Shown here: positions 26,771 to 38,635 of the stretch, piece by piece
Layout of the letters: every line of letters starts with the position of its first letter
How positions within the stretch are numbered: the stretch's first letter is position 1
Origin: Serinus canaria
Taxonomy: Eukaryota > Chordata > Aves > Passeriformes > Fringillidae
Assembly (NCBI RefSeq): GCF_022539315.1
Contig: NC_066316.1
Span: 25,161,245-25,225,244, forward strand
Direction of reading: 5' to 3'
DNA: 64,000 nt
The notes under the pieces: model-generated
Databases searched by the model: none
What the model was told of the DNA's origin: nothing
The model's input: the letters and a program-made list of their open reading frames with translations, nothing else
Translations under genes and position numbers: made by a program

Positions 26771-27062
26771 GTCCCCACAGCCCCAGGGCCCCTTCCCGAG
26801 GGTGGCACCCAGCCACCTCTATCCCCACAGCCCCAGGGCCCCTTCCCGAGGGTGGCACCCAGCCACCTCTATCCCCACAGCCCCAGGGCCCCTTCCCGAG
26901 GGTGGCACCCAGCCACCTCTATCCCCACAGCCCCAGGGCCCCTTCCCGAGGGTGGCACCCAGCCACCTCTATCCCCACAGCCCCAGGGCCCCTTCCCGAG
27001 GGTGGCACCCAGCCACCTCTGTCCCCACAGCCTCTTCCCGAGGGTGGCACCCAGCCATCTCT
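26771..27062. repeat. 50-bp GC-rich minisatellite, block 1
   Basis: Five full 50-bp units run head to tail at 26771-26820, 26821-26870, 26871-26920, 26921-26970 and 26971-27020. They are identical except at the first base (G or A). A sixth, 42-bp unit (27021-27062) has an internal deletion and one or two changes, and a degenerate partial unit follows to about 27095. Near-identity suggests recent expansion and probably length variation between individuals. On the minus strand each full unit contains GGG-AA-GGGG-CCCT-GGGG-CTGT-GGGG (26823-26847 in unit 2), a canonical G-quadruplex pattern. Each unit also contains GGGTG-G-CACCC, a perfect short hairpin. The plus strand has no stop in any frame, so 131-, 102- and 82-codon frames arise, but they begin at GTG and the unit contains no ATG. 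I read it as non-coding. Confidence 0.95.
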
Positions 27063-27095
27063 GTCCCCACAGCCCCGGCTGCCCCTCTACCCCTT

Positions 27096-27182
27096 TTGTA
27101 GACTTCAGAATAAACCCTCCTTCCTTCCCCTCCCCTTCCTTACTTTCTAATCCAATTTAGTCAGATATTTATTCAAATCTCT
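27096..27182. other. Pyrimidine-rich spacer between minisatellite blocks
   Basis: About 85 bp unlike the repeat: TTGTAGACTTCAGAATAAAC, then a CCTTCC-rich tract, then AT-rich sequence. It contains AATAAA near 27110, which could be a polyadenylation hexamer for a plus-strand transcript, though I see no other support for a transcript end. Confidence 0.5.
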
Positions 27183-27420
27183 ACCCCCACAGGCCCTTCC
27201 CGAGGGAGGCACCCAGCCACCTCTGCCTTCCCAGCCCCACAGCCCCTTCCCCAGGGTGGCACCCAGCCCCGGCTGCCCCCACAGCCCCTTGCCGAGGGTG
27301 GCACCCAGCCACTTCTGCCCCCACAGCCCCAGCTGTCCCTTCCCGAGGGTGGCACCCAGCCACCTCTGTCCCCACAGCCCCGGCTGCCCCCAAAGCCATC
27401 TCTGCCCCCACAGCCCCGAC
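27183..27420. repeat. 50-bp minisatellite, block 2 (diverged)
   Basis: About five degraded units of the same repeat, separated from block 1 by some 80-120 bp of other sequence. They share the core CCCGAGGGTGGCACCCAGCC, but unit lengths vary and variants such as CCAGGG, GCCGAG and CCCCGGCTGCCCC are interspersed. Minus-strand frames of 112, 91 and 76 codons across it come from the repeat composition, and the 91-codon one starts at GTG. Older, mutated units flanking a young homogeneous block are typical of minisatellites that expand from one end. Confidence 0.88.
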
Positions 27421-30400
27421 ACACCGCGCTCCCTCCCACCATAAACACCAGGGGAAATTTTAGCTCGGTTTTGTTAACTCTGCACCAGCTGCCGCATTGA
27501 AATTCCACCAAAAAAAAAAAAAAAACCCTCTTAAAATGGGATAAGTTAATATCAAAAGAGGAAGCAGCAGTAACTTTGTCTTGCTATAGGGCACTTCAGC
27601 TCCACTCCTCAAAACCTACTGTCTGCCTCATCTGACAAAAATAGGTCATTAACTTCCTTTCTCTTAGTGCTTACTCCATATTTTAAAAGTGTACTCAAAT
27701 AACTCAGAGATAATTTAGTTCCTTCTTTCCCTCTACCCCTCTTCTTCCAAACCTTGGGCTTTAATTGACAGTAATCTCCAGTACAAAATAAGAGCACAAC
27801 TCACAAGGACCTGAGACCAAGAAAAATTGGGGAACGAAAGGCCAAATTTTCCCAGCACTCACTCTGATATCACCTTGGGTTTAAAAAGAAAAAAATTAAA
27901 TAAATTTGTTACCTCCTCAAGAGGAGGCAGCAGTCTGTCTTCTACATGAATTCCAGATCTAAATAGCCCAAGAAATTTCCATGGAGGGACTGCCACAGCA
28001 TGACGAGCAGAAATATTCCAGAGCACACCTGGTTACAATCCCGTGTCCATCCTTAGGAGCACAGTACTGAGCATGCACTCTGTGTAACCCCTCTGTGTTT
28101 TCAGCTGCCTCCTTCATAATTTACAAAGTGAAATAACCCACCTACGCTACACCTTGTCCTAATCTCCCTGTTGAAATGTAATCTTTCAAAAGTTTGAGTT
28201 TAGTAAATGCAGTTACTTAATGGCATCCAAAGGGTTTAAACTGGGCATCAAAACTTCAAAATGGTATTTGAATGGAATATAAAAATGAAAAAAGAAATTT
28301 CTCAGCTATAACAATTAGTTGTGCATAGGAAATAACTCAGGACAGAAGTTTCTAACTTTAAAGTTCAACAGATCTTGCTGAAATATGCAATAGATAGAGC
28401 CATGAATTTTAAGCATAAAAAAAAAAAATAAGTTCTTTAGAAAACAAACTAGGAAGACAGTGGTGTGAATGTAATGCTGGCTTAAATTTTGGACAAAAGC
28501 ATTCTTAAAATGTGTCCATTTTGCAAGCGTCCAGTATTCTAGTAAGAGCAATTATATCCAGAAAAAAATATTTTGGCTTGTCAGCTCTAATAAGGAGGAC
28601 TTTGCAGAGACTCTCAGGAGAGCAGAGATCCAGGCCCAGAGATCCAAGCCCAGTCTCAGACACACCACACTTCGGAGAGAAGATTTCCATTTTCTTGGCT
28701 CTATTAGCCTAGGTAGAACAATCTGTTGCATTACTGTTTTGTGCCCAGTCTAGGATCTCCCATGCAACTCTTGCTACCCCACAACTGAAGTGAAATAATA
28801 ACTCTATTATCAGAAATGTGGATAATAAAGCCTTTAAAACCCTTATAGGCAGCATTTTAAATGAAAGAGGGAGAAGAGGTGGGTCCAAATGCAAACTAAT
28901 CTGTTTGATCAAACATTGCAAAATATGAATATCCAAATTCCTTTTTATCCCAGGACATGTTCTTCAGATTGCATAAAGGCATTACATATCCCTATATTTC
29001 AGCGTGGGTTATTGACGGTTCACAGCCCTAAAATGCAGCATAGACCTCTTCTGCTTATGCTGTAAAAATACTCTGTGGTCTTGCTTAATAACAGTTGTGG
29101 AGAGCACAAAAATAGTCGGGGGAAAGAGCTGGGAGCAGGATGTACTGTCTCCTGGCGTGGTGCTCGGTACACGTTCCACCAAACTGCAGCTCAGGGAGCT
29201 AATGGGCGATGACACAAACACACACGTGTGCTCTGCCTCCCACCCAGGTGGTATTTTTATTTCTAACCTCCCTTTCCCTGGGTTGCAGGGAAGTTTGACA
29301 GAGCCAGCAAGTGTCACATGGGATGCTTAGGAGCTGGCAGACTGTGGCCTGAATTTTACCCACTGACCACAAAGTACAAGGCAGTTTAAAGCTTAGGTTG
29401 AAGTTTTTGTTAGCGAGATGTCATTATGGATGGGGGACATGAGATTGGGAGCATGTGATGAAGCCAAGCCTTGGTTCCTCTGACGTGATGAATCTAAGTC
29501 AGACCTGCCAGCAATAACACTCTGTAAGAGGAAGGTTTGAAGGGGCCATGTGGGCCCAGGTCCCAGGGCTTTGTGTCCCAGCAGACACATCCCCTGCCCT
29601 GCTGCCATCCAAGCAGGCTGCAGTCACTACAGCAGTCTTGGTACTCAGCTGGTTCAAAGACCACCCCAGTTAGAACAGCCCTGCGTGGGCTGCTTGATGC
29701 ACTAAAGCTCTCTACGGACCCATGGTTTAATGGCTGCAGCTCTGCAGGCATCAGCCTTCTCCAGGCAACTCATGGCACCTACAACATCCAAAACATTTAA
29801 AGAAAAGCTGTAATGTAAGTTGTGCCATTGTGTATTATTCCAGATACATAGAAACTGATTAAATGGCAACTTTAAAAATGCCTTCTTCTAGGAGATATTT
29901 GTTTCATCCAGATAACAGGTTCTATCTCAAAAATCAGTGCTAAAGGCATACATGTTCCTCATTCCTTCACCAAAATGGAGAAGTACTAGCACCATAAGAC
30001 ACCCCACCAAAACAGAACCTATTTTCTCCTCTGGAACTATGAAGCCACAGCATGAGACTCCTCCTGTGTATACCAGGACCAACTTCACAGATGCCATACT
30101 CATGTAAATCACACTGAAAAAGAACTGAAGGGAAAAAATGTACTAGTGAAACTCTTACCTGTTTTAAGGGAAAAAAAATAACCAAAAAAACCCAAACCAA
30201 ACCAAAAACGGAAAAGGGGGGGGAAGGGGAGGGCGAGAAAGAAAACAGCCCTTCCTATGCCCAAGTTTCTGATAACTAGGATCACAAAGTTGGATAATGA
30301 ATGACACTTTAAAATGAAAAGCCATCTACATGATATTTTATCTGCCCTGATAGATTTAATTCCCTTTCCAAGCACCCTTAAAAAGTGCATTAGGAAATGG

Positions 30401-33170
30401 AGGTTAGATCAAAGTTGGCACGGGAAGAAACAAGAAAACAAAACAAAATCAACCAGTCATCTGCTATTGAAACCTTTAATCTAAACCTTCTTCTGGTTTA
30501 AAAATAGAAACTATTTATAAGACAATGCGTGCTTTAATCAGAATGCAAGAAACAAGCCAATAATTAAAAGTTCAAAATAAAGGTTTAAACTCAAACATAG
30601 TTTTGCAACTACAGTTACAGCCAGATTACAAAATTCCTTTCACACAATGCACATAGCACCCTTTGAGACTTAATGACATTCTGCAGCTGGGGTAGTATGA
30701 ATCTGAGTTCTTTCTGTTCTGACTTATTTACTTCTGCAAGAAAATTCCCCATGGCAACTGGCCAAAGGGGCTTGTCTCCTTAGTGTGTGAAATGTGAGCA
30801 GATACAAACTTGACACCATATTTCATCCCCTCGCCTTCCCTCGTGTCTGCATTCCTAACTGTAAATTAGGGGGTGGCACTGACTGTTCGGGGGTAGCAGG
30901 AAGCAGCTTATTCAGAAAGATAGGAAGTGACAAAGGAGGGAAGAAAAAAACACATTGCAATGCTTCAAGGCAATTTCTGAAACTATACTGAGATTCTTCT
31001 CACTCATAATCAGGACAAGCTGAAATTGTGCAACAGCTTATTCTCTTCTTAAAATGTGACAGTTTTTCCTTTTATTGACCTTTTAGATATGCATTTATCT
31101 CCCCATCTAAACAGAAATCAGTAGAAATTTGTCAATACTTGACAACGCACATCTGTACTTGCTGCAGCACCCCTCTCAATTGCAGTCTCTTTTCAGGAAT
31201 GCAAGTTGGTTTTTCCTGTGTGGAGGGTCCACTAAAACACAGAATACTTCTGCAGCACAGTCTGCCAAAGCTGATTATGAAAGAGGCAATTTGGAACATG
31301 GAGCTTTCTAAAGCTGGACTTTAGAAAACAAGAGGCACCTGGGAAATGATGTGCAACTCTCAGAGACTAAATACACTCTGGCAAAACCAAAATTCCCCTA
31401 AGGACCTCAGTCAGCCAAGGGTGAAACCGTGACCTTGGACACATGTTTACCCTTCTTGGAGCTGATATGCATAATACATCTGCTATTTCAGCTAAGGGAT
31501 TCCATCATCCTGGTTTTCCCTCCAATTCCTAACTGTACAGATATGCTTAGTAGTGACACCAGTAAAACTTACTTAAAAGGCATATCATTAACAAGGTACA
31601 TTTTCTGAGAAAGCCTAAAAGAGTCTCAAAATACTGCTGTCAACTTCTAAACATACTCTGAAATTTACCATAGTTATGGGTCTATGTCTAGCTATTGTAT
31701 CCTACATACTAAAGACTTTCAGGCTGCAGGCTGCCCTGGAGAGAATCAGGTGATTCCTTCCAGCGTATGGAGACACACTTCCAATTCTATTTGTAGCCCC
31801 AGAAAATGTCAGTGCTATGGGCATGACAATATTTTAATTCATTTCACTTGAAATGAGGATGTCTTACTAGAAGTTTTAAGGAACAGGACCAAAACCAAAA
31901 ATTCTGACAGTCCAACCATGTTTTCCTTGTTGCTATTTCAAATTTAGAAACAAACAAGACCAAAAACTTTTGTTCAGTCCTGTGTGCTCCCCCTGGACTG
32001 CAGAGAATCCAGCCATTGGTGTCAAGAGCAGTTCACAGTAGCTGTGCTCACACCTCAGTTCCCCACAGGGGCTGGGATCTTGTTCAGACTGGCTGCAGTG
32101 AAGAGGCATTCCAGGGCAGGGAAGCTGAGCCCAGTGAGTGCAATCTGCATCCACTTATCCCAACCTGCACAGAACTCCCCCATGCTAGCCCAAGCAAGTG
32201 AGAACAGATTAATCCATGCAAAAATTATGCCAAAAACACTATCAGTGTAATTAACTCTACTCAAAATGTTTGCAAAGTTTAGTGATTTAATTCTCATTTA
32301 AAGAAATGGAAAACAAGATTAGAAGTTTTGGAAAAAAAACCCAGGAAGCTGTTACAAACAGAAGGAATCAACAGGCCAAATTCTGAAGATTTTCCTCTGC
32401 CTGTGCTAAGGCCTGCTGAAGAAAGTCTGCCATTAACATCTGCATAACAGCTACTGGATCTGTGAGATGTAGCAATCAAACATGAATGTGATTAAAGCCT
32501 GGTTGGCCAGGGTTTATAACAGAAACAGAAATGTCAAATAGTGAAAAGCAAATTAGAGCACACAGATTATTTTTATTGTTTCAGTAGTTCTCTGCAAAAC
32601 ACAAAAACAAGTGATGTAAGCATTTTCAGAGGCTCAAACTGTAAATTCTTTTAGTACAGCCAGAGAAGTGTTAGATGCGGTCCCTTATGCTTCTAGGAGA
32701 ATACTCCTGAGCAGTTGCTTCACTACTAGGAAAAGTTAATAGCTGACTAATGAAAGGAAGAGAGAGAAAAGCAAGCAGGCTTGCAAGCAGTGCAGTTTTA
32801 TTCCTGAGAGGGAATGGAGGCAGGTGAAAGAGAGGGTTTTTACAACACCATCCACAATAGGTGACAAGGAGGAAGGGGAGGGGGAAAGTTATTTTTTCTT
32901 TTCTCTGGGAAGCAGAGCAGCAATGCCAAGATTTCAGATCCTAGGAACAAAGTGAAAGAGGACATGAAGTCTGGGGTATTTTTAGTTCTACCTTGCCGTA
33001 CACAGCAGTGTGGCAAAAGTCATCACACACAGTTTTGTTATTGCCATCAGTGCTGTAAGGGTGTGATACAAGATTTGTTTATGCTGAGGGGAGAGAAAGG
33101 ACTGCTAAATTTCTCTTCAGCTGTTTAGGCTCCTGCCATGAAAGAACTTGTGCATCTTCAGAACTGCACA
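27421..33170. other. AT-rich unique sequence, no gene seen
   Basis: An A-run at 27508-27524 follows the minisatellite. Short frames around 29.0-29.8 kb reflect locally higher GC. Nothing recognised apart from the G4 motif at 30.2 kb. Confidence 0.65.
30216..30233 (+). other. G-quadruplex motif next to an A-rich tract
   Basis: G8-AA-G4-A-G3 satisfies the four-run G3+N1-7 pattern. It follows an A-rich tract with CCAAACC interruptions (about 30171-30209), giving an abrupt A-to-G purine switch. Confidence 0.7.
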
Positions 33171-33185
33171 CCAGCTGACAGCTGG
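33171..33185. promoter_or_regulatory. Palindromic double E-box
   Basis: CCAGCTGACAGCTGG is a perfect 7-bp inverted repeat about one central A and holds two CAGCTG E-boxes at 33172-33177 and 33179-33184. CAGCTG is bound by class I/II bHLH dimers. A TATA-like TATATAA follows at 33194-33200. Function is inferred from motif only. Confidence 0.4.
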
Positions 33186-33193
33186 CAGAAAAC

Positions 33194-33200
33194 TATATAA
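33194..33200 (+). promoter_or_regulatory. TATA-like box downstream of the E-box pair
   Basis: TATATAA lies nine bases after the E-box palindrome. No ORF or exon-like sequence follows, so this may be fortuitous in AT-rich DNA. Confidence 0.2.
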
Positions 33201-33285
33201 CTTCTGTTGTCTCTGAAACATTTCCAAACCAGACCCTCCTGCTTCCTTGGCTGTGAGGAGAGATTGCAGTACTTACTCCACTGCT

Positions 33286-33305
33286 TTACACCTAAGGAGG
33301 TGTAA
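33286..33305. promoter_or_regulatory. Palindromic T-box-like site
   Basis: TTACACCTAAGGAGGTGTAA has perfect 8-bp arms around AAGG. AGGTGTAA differs from the T-box half-site AGGTGTGA at one base, and the head-to-head layout resembles the palindromic Brachyury site. It lies 100 bp from the E-box palindrome. Confidence 0.35.
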
Positions 33306-36300
33306 GTTGCCAAACTGTAACCCAGTTCTGCTCCTTTACAATAGCAAAAGGGTCAGAAGAGAATAAAAAGTATTGGCTGAGAGGCAGAGGGAAAACAGCT
33401 GAAAGGTACATGCTCACAGAAGTCCTGCATCAGTGTCTAAGCAGCATCTCTTGAAGGACCAGCACAGCATATCCAGGAAAGGACAAGCTTATAGGAATTT
33501 ACAAGTTCTCATAAGCTGCAATAGTAAAAGAACATTTTGAAAGAAATTATAAAAAAAAGAAGGAATTAGGGACAGACAAATTGCTTATCAGCCCTTAAAC
33601 AAGAGTTTGGCAATACTAAGTCAGCTGTTTCATATCATTTCAAAATAGATGGGTTTGGGTTACTTTCCTCTTTTCAAAGGTTTTTCCCCCTCCACAGCAC
33701 CATTACTCAAGTTCACATAAGAGGTCAAAACAACTAACAAATGGAACAAAAAAATCACAAACTAGCTGAAGTTCAAAAGGCAATTACTCTATTAGAACAT
33801 GAGTTTTACTTCTGTTAAAGAGATCTGCTTTACACAAATCCTATGACAGCACAGGCTGGCACTACTACATTTCTGTCAGAAGGGCCACTTTGAGTCACAG
33901 TACCTGAAGATCTGTTCCAACTATTCTTACATTCAGGCTCTGTGGGGCCTGACTCTGTAGAGCTGGGATGAGCCAAATACTTTTTAAATGCTTTTGATAA
34001 AACATGTCAGTAGTCAACTTTTTCAAAACAGCTTTCATATTTTAAAGAGTTCTGTTTGGGGATGTGGGCTGTTGCTTTTTGGCTTGCGTTTTTTTTTAAT
34101 TCAGAAAATTTTCTAAAGGAGCTCGCAGTTGGAGGGAGCACTCCATGTAGATGCAGAGTCTGAAGGAAGTATCAGGCATCATACCACATATTCTCAAATT
34201 TACTTAAAACACAAGTTAATTTTTTGTCCTACAAAGGTCTTAAAATACACTGTGCAGGAATTAGGATTCCACAAGTGACTTAAACTACCCAACTCAATGT
34301 AAAAAATGCATGCTAGTTGTCCCAGGGATTTATATACAAGCCTCGCTAATTTCACAACAGTTTCCTTTACAGTTTGTGCACCATCCTCCCAGAGCAGCTT
34401 TCTCTCCCCAGGCTTCACTCACATTCCCCACTTCAGTGCACCCTTTGATTTCATGCTCCTGAGGGCCAGTGTTTCACATTCACTACAGTACTTAGGCACG
34501 TGATGATGGAGGACAAAGCTGCTAGCAGTTCCAGAACAGAGGAGCCTCTGTCCCTTTCCAAGCAGCACAGGAAAGTGCTGATCTAGAGTGGTGAAGATTC
34601 AAATTTTAAGCCAACTTATACAATTCTCCAACAGCAGTTGTCAGGTTTCTCTAACCTGGGAAAGATCAGCCCATAGGGCCTTATTCTCCCTAGCATTTCT
34701 TTTTCAAAGGGGGTGAGACACTGAAACCTCCACAGCTGTTCACTGAGGTTAGCCCAGCCCCTCAGAGGTATCCCCATCTTTTGATAACTTCACTCAGTCT
34801 CACTGGGATTTTGCCCTTAGACCCCCACTTCAGCATGAGTGAAGCCCATCTAGACAAACAGATTCATTGAAGTTCTTGGGACCTCCATGCCTAATAAATT
34901 CAGCAAAGATAAAAAGTTGAAAGTCCTTTGAGGAGCTTCCCCTTCCACTCATTAACCACAAGGATCATACTGAGTAAGGAATCTTGCCTGCATTAGACTT
35001 TGGTTTTAAATTATAAGACAAAGAACAAATCTCAGGTCTTTTGCTTCTGACAAAAAAAGGGTGGAAAATTTTTTGTGTAATTTTCACTCTTGTTGATATT
35101 TTCAGCTGGCGTTTACAGCATTGGGACCATATTATCATCCATGAGCTTGGCACCTGAGCAATGCATCGCAGCTGAGCAGGCAGTTAAATCAAAGTTGAGG
35201 CTCTTATCTCAGCAACATCCCACCAGAGCTCTCAGATGGCAGAAATTTACACAGGCAGAAGAGTGAGATCAATGGCACTCTCTGAGCCTGATCTTGAGAA
35301 ATGCACTGGAGTTTAGGCAATCCCCCTATCTTGCCGAGCTCTGGTAGACTTTCTTCAAATCAGTCTGCCACATTTTACCCTGAGAAGGACTCTATTATTG
35401 ACAGGATATCCCAAGCAACACCAAGTTGCTGAGAAATCAGTAGAGATGTCTGCCTACAGAGTGAGAGCTTCCTTTCTCACTCATGGTGTTATAATCTCAG
35501 CTGTAGTAGGATTTCAGAGGATTTCAATTTCCATTCTGACATGCAGCACAAGAATGCCTATGGAGCCAAAAGAATTTGGGCCAAACCACTAAGAGTTTTC
35601 ATCTTTACTAGCATGCACTTGACCACACACTGTTGGGCAAGGCTTGTAGTCAGCATTGCTTATATCAACTTACTGTAAACACCACAGACTTGTAAATTGT
35701 GAAGTTTAGTCCCACACAGAATTGGGAAGGAAAGGAACTTCTGCTGATTTTGTGCTGAGTAGCATTTTTTTTTTCCCAAAAAAGGAAGTGTCCTCATAAT
35801 AGTAACATTGTTGGATGTATTTACTATCAACATCACCAAGCCACTTGCTTTTCCTTTTTATGTTATTTGTATCTTTCACCACAATCATACTAGCAGCTGA
35901 GCAAACATCATTCCAGCTTTGAGGGAGCAGGTTAAAAATACTGTCTCCTACTCAAAAAAAAATGTTCTGCTCATTTGGAGCAAGTCTATGCTACAGCTCT
36001 TCAGCACTTCACACCCACTGATCTCAAAGGACCTCACTCTCAGAGTGAGAGCATATGCAACTTCACAATTCCCCTTCTGAATAGATAACCAGTTTTGGAA
36101 GTGAAGAGATATGTCCCAATTATTTTTAAAACTGGTAGCCTAGAGTTGGACTTCTAGTCTTATTGTGTGCTTTTCCAGAGACAGAAAATTTCCATTATAC
36201 ATTTTCAAAAATGGATATTCAACATCTCTGAATTTTAGCACTTTTTTCAGTATTAGTGTTTATTTTTAAAATATTACCACTCATATCTTTTTCAGAGAGT

Positions 36301-36495
36301 CATCCAGCTAAATGAAAAGAATTTCTGGAACAAGTTATTTATTTAGGCATAAACATTAACTAAGTATTTATTCATGTCTGCAAATAAAGATGTAGTGATT
36401 TGCACTGATAATAGGGAGACTAATTATCACTCTCTACAACTGAATCTTAAATCTATATAAACAAAGGTATCCCAGAAGAAGAAAGAAGATCTACA

Positions 36496-36522
36496 GACAC
36501 AAACACACACTTGCACACACAC
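36496..36522. repeat. Imperfect (CA)n
   Basis: CA-rich stretch ACACAAACACACACTTGCACACACACA. A shorter (CA) run occurs near 57162-57174. Confidence 0.75.
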
Positions 36523-36991
36523 ATTTTTAGGAAAGACACCAAGGACAACTATCCCCATCCAGCCGATTCCAAAGATTGCTCTCCCTACCTTAAAAGCCTT
36601 TTAATGAAACAAGTAAATTGCAAAGACTTAAAAGAAAATACAAAATAATAATCATTTGAGGTATGTTCTTATTCTGGATAATAGGAATTTCATCCAAATA
36701 AAGTCTGGCTTAAAATTCTTTTACCAAAGAAGATTTCAAATTATTTATCAGAATTCCATTTCAGGTATCAGAGCAGTAACAGCACTGTTAGAATCCCAAT
36801 CCCACAAATTATAAATATCAGTTTAATCTATAAACCCAACCTTTCATATTATTGTTCCAACAAAGCTTGATCCAGTTTGACTGCTTCCTGAGCTTCCAGG
36901 CTTGGAAGAATTAAAGAGTTGAAACCAAGCCTGAGCATATGCAATGTTCTTCATTTTACCTCAGAACACCATGCTCCTAGATATTAGTGGA

Positions 36992-37009
36992 ATTGCATTT
37001 GAATGCAAT
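36992..37009. promoter_or_regulatory. Inverted ATTGCATT/AATGCAAT pair
   Basis: ATTGCATT-TG-AATGCAAT is a perfect 8-bp inverted repeat of an octamer/C-EBP-like half-site. A further AAATGCAATG occurs near 37025-37034, making a cluster of three such sites in about 45 bp. Confidence 0.35.
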
Positions 37010-38615
37010 ACTCTGGGGTAAGGCAAATGCAATGAAATGTTCCCATGTGTAATAATCACTAACAGTGATATTAAAACACATATCTCCCAGCCCCATGACA
37101 AGGCAGAGCTATATCCCATGCCAGACCAGCTGGATTCAGTAGTTTAACTATCTCGGTGGGCATAGCTGGATCTAGAACTCAGCTCAATATACAGCAAAAT
37201 GAACGGCATAGAGAAATTGTTTGCAAAAATGCAAATCCATTTTCTCCCAAGAACCCAACCAGATCTAATTCAGGTTTTGATACGAGCCAATATCCACAGC
37301 AAATAGAACAATTTTTTTTTTCACATGATAAAGATCAGAAATTGCTGTCTTCATAGAAGCATTCAGTTGGAAAGACCAGAAGATACAGGAACTGCCAAAT
37401 CTTGAGAAAAAGTTCAGCCTTCCATCATGATCCTCCAACAATACACATCTATACTTGCCATCTGCAAGGAGTCCACGGCTAAATGCATCAGTCCACTTTG
37501 AATTTTGTGAGCACAATGAACAGCTTTCCTTTGTCTACTTGCTTATTTAAATTCTATATTATAAAAATAAAAAACTTAGAATTTCAGACTTACACTTGTT
37601 TTCTCCTCTCAAAGGAAAATTCTTAAATAATTTGCAATCTTAATTAGTACACAAGAGTATAGTAAAGTACAGGGAAATAAAAATTCCAGCATAAAAAAAG
37701 CAGGATGTGTGGAAAATATAAACAACTTGATTCAGTAAGCATGCAAGGGATTGAGGCCTGTTTGTCACCAGATCTGCCCAAGCTTCCCCCTGGAGTGAAA
37801 CTCAAGAAGCATACATGGACAAAAGCATGTCAGGGCTTGGTGGGGAAGCCAATACAAGAATAGCTGCAGTAGTAACAGTGTTCCACATTCATGAAGATCT
37901 TGGGTTACCAAGATAAATTCAGCTACAAGACTCACCCTTGTGCATTCTTAACCCTTTCACTGCAGGATGCCTTTACACGTGGCAGTGGGGGGAGTGCAGA
38001 GAGTGAATGCTGGGGAACCTCAGGAAGGGCTGTTACTTCTGTCTGACAGTGATATATCTGCTATCAGCTCAGGTTTAATCTTTCCAGAAATTTTAAGTCT
38101 TTTTTAAGAGGTAATGGATACTGCTGTGGTTACAAAGTACTTTGCCATTAAACCATACTGATGTGATTAAGTTGGTTATTTTCCTCACATGCTGAGGCAT
38201 AAGACCTGCTTATCCCAGTCTCCACAAATTAAAAATTAAAGTAATAAATTTTTGGGTGTTTGCTTCTACTTCTTGCAGGCCATTTTTGGAAAGATTTCAC
38301 TTCCTCCAACTAATAAAAGACATCATTTGAGGTAATGGCTTTATTTCCAGTTTCCAGATGCCCTGCTATCTACAGTGTTAACAGGCAGCAGCTACTATTT
38401 TCTTATCTTTCTGAATTATAATATTACAAAACAATTATTTCAAATTTTTTGGTTTTATGCTAGCTGGAACCTCTAATCTTTGCTTTCAACAGTACATTAG
38501 TGAAAACAATACAGAGGAAAAAACATTCCATCACCAAGACTTCTTATTAAATTTCTTATTTCAAAAAGGCATTAAATAAGACCTGTTAAGAAATGCTTTA
38601 TTGTTGGCTTGACTT

Positions 38616-38635
38616 AAGGCTTTTTAAAAAGCCTT
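38616..38635. repeat. Perfect 20-bp palindrome
   Basis: AAGGCTTTTTAAAAAGCCTT is fully self-complementary with no loop. It is followed by a T-rich tract. Confidence 0.92.

Noticed and set aside
26706..27101. Pro/Ser-rich repeat protein
   Set aside because: The frame is a by-product of the stop-free 50-bp minisatellite. It begins at GTG and the unit has no ATG.
27147..27511. Gly/Trp-rich minus-strand repeat proteins (91 and 112 codons)
   Set aside because: They are translations of the diverged minisatellite block. The 91-codon frame begins at GTG, and no promoter or family support is seen.
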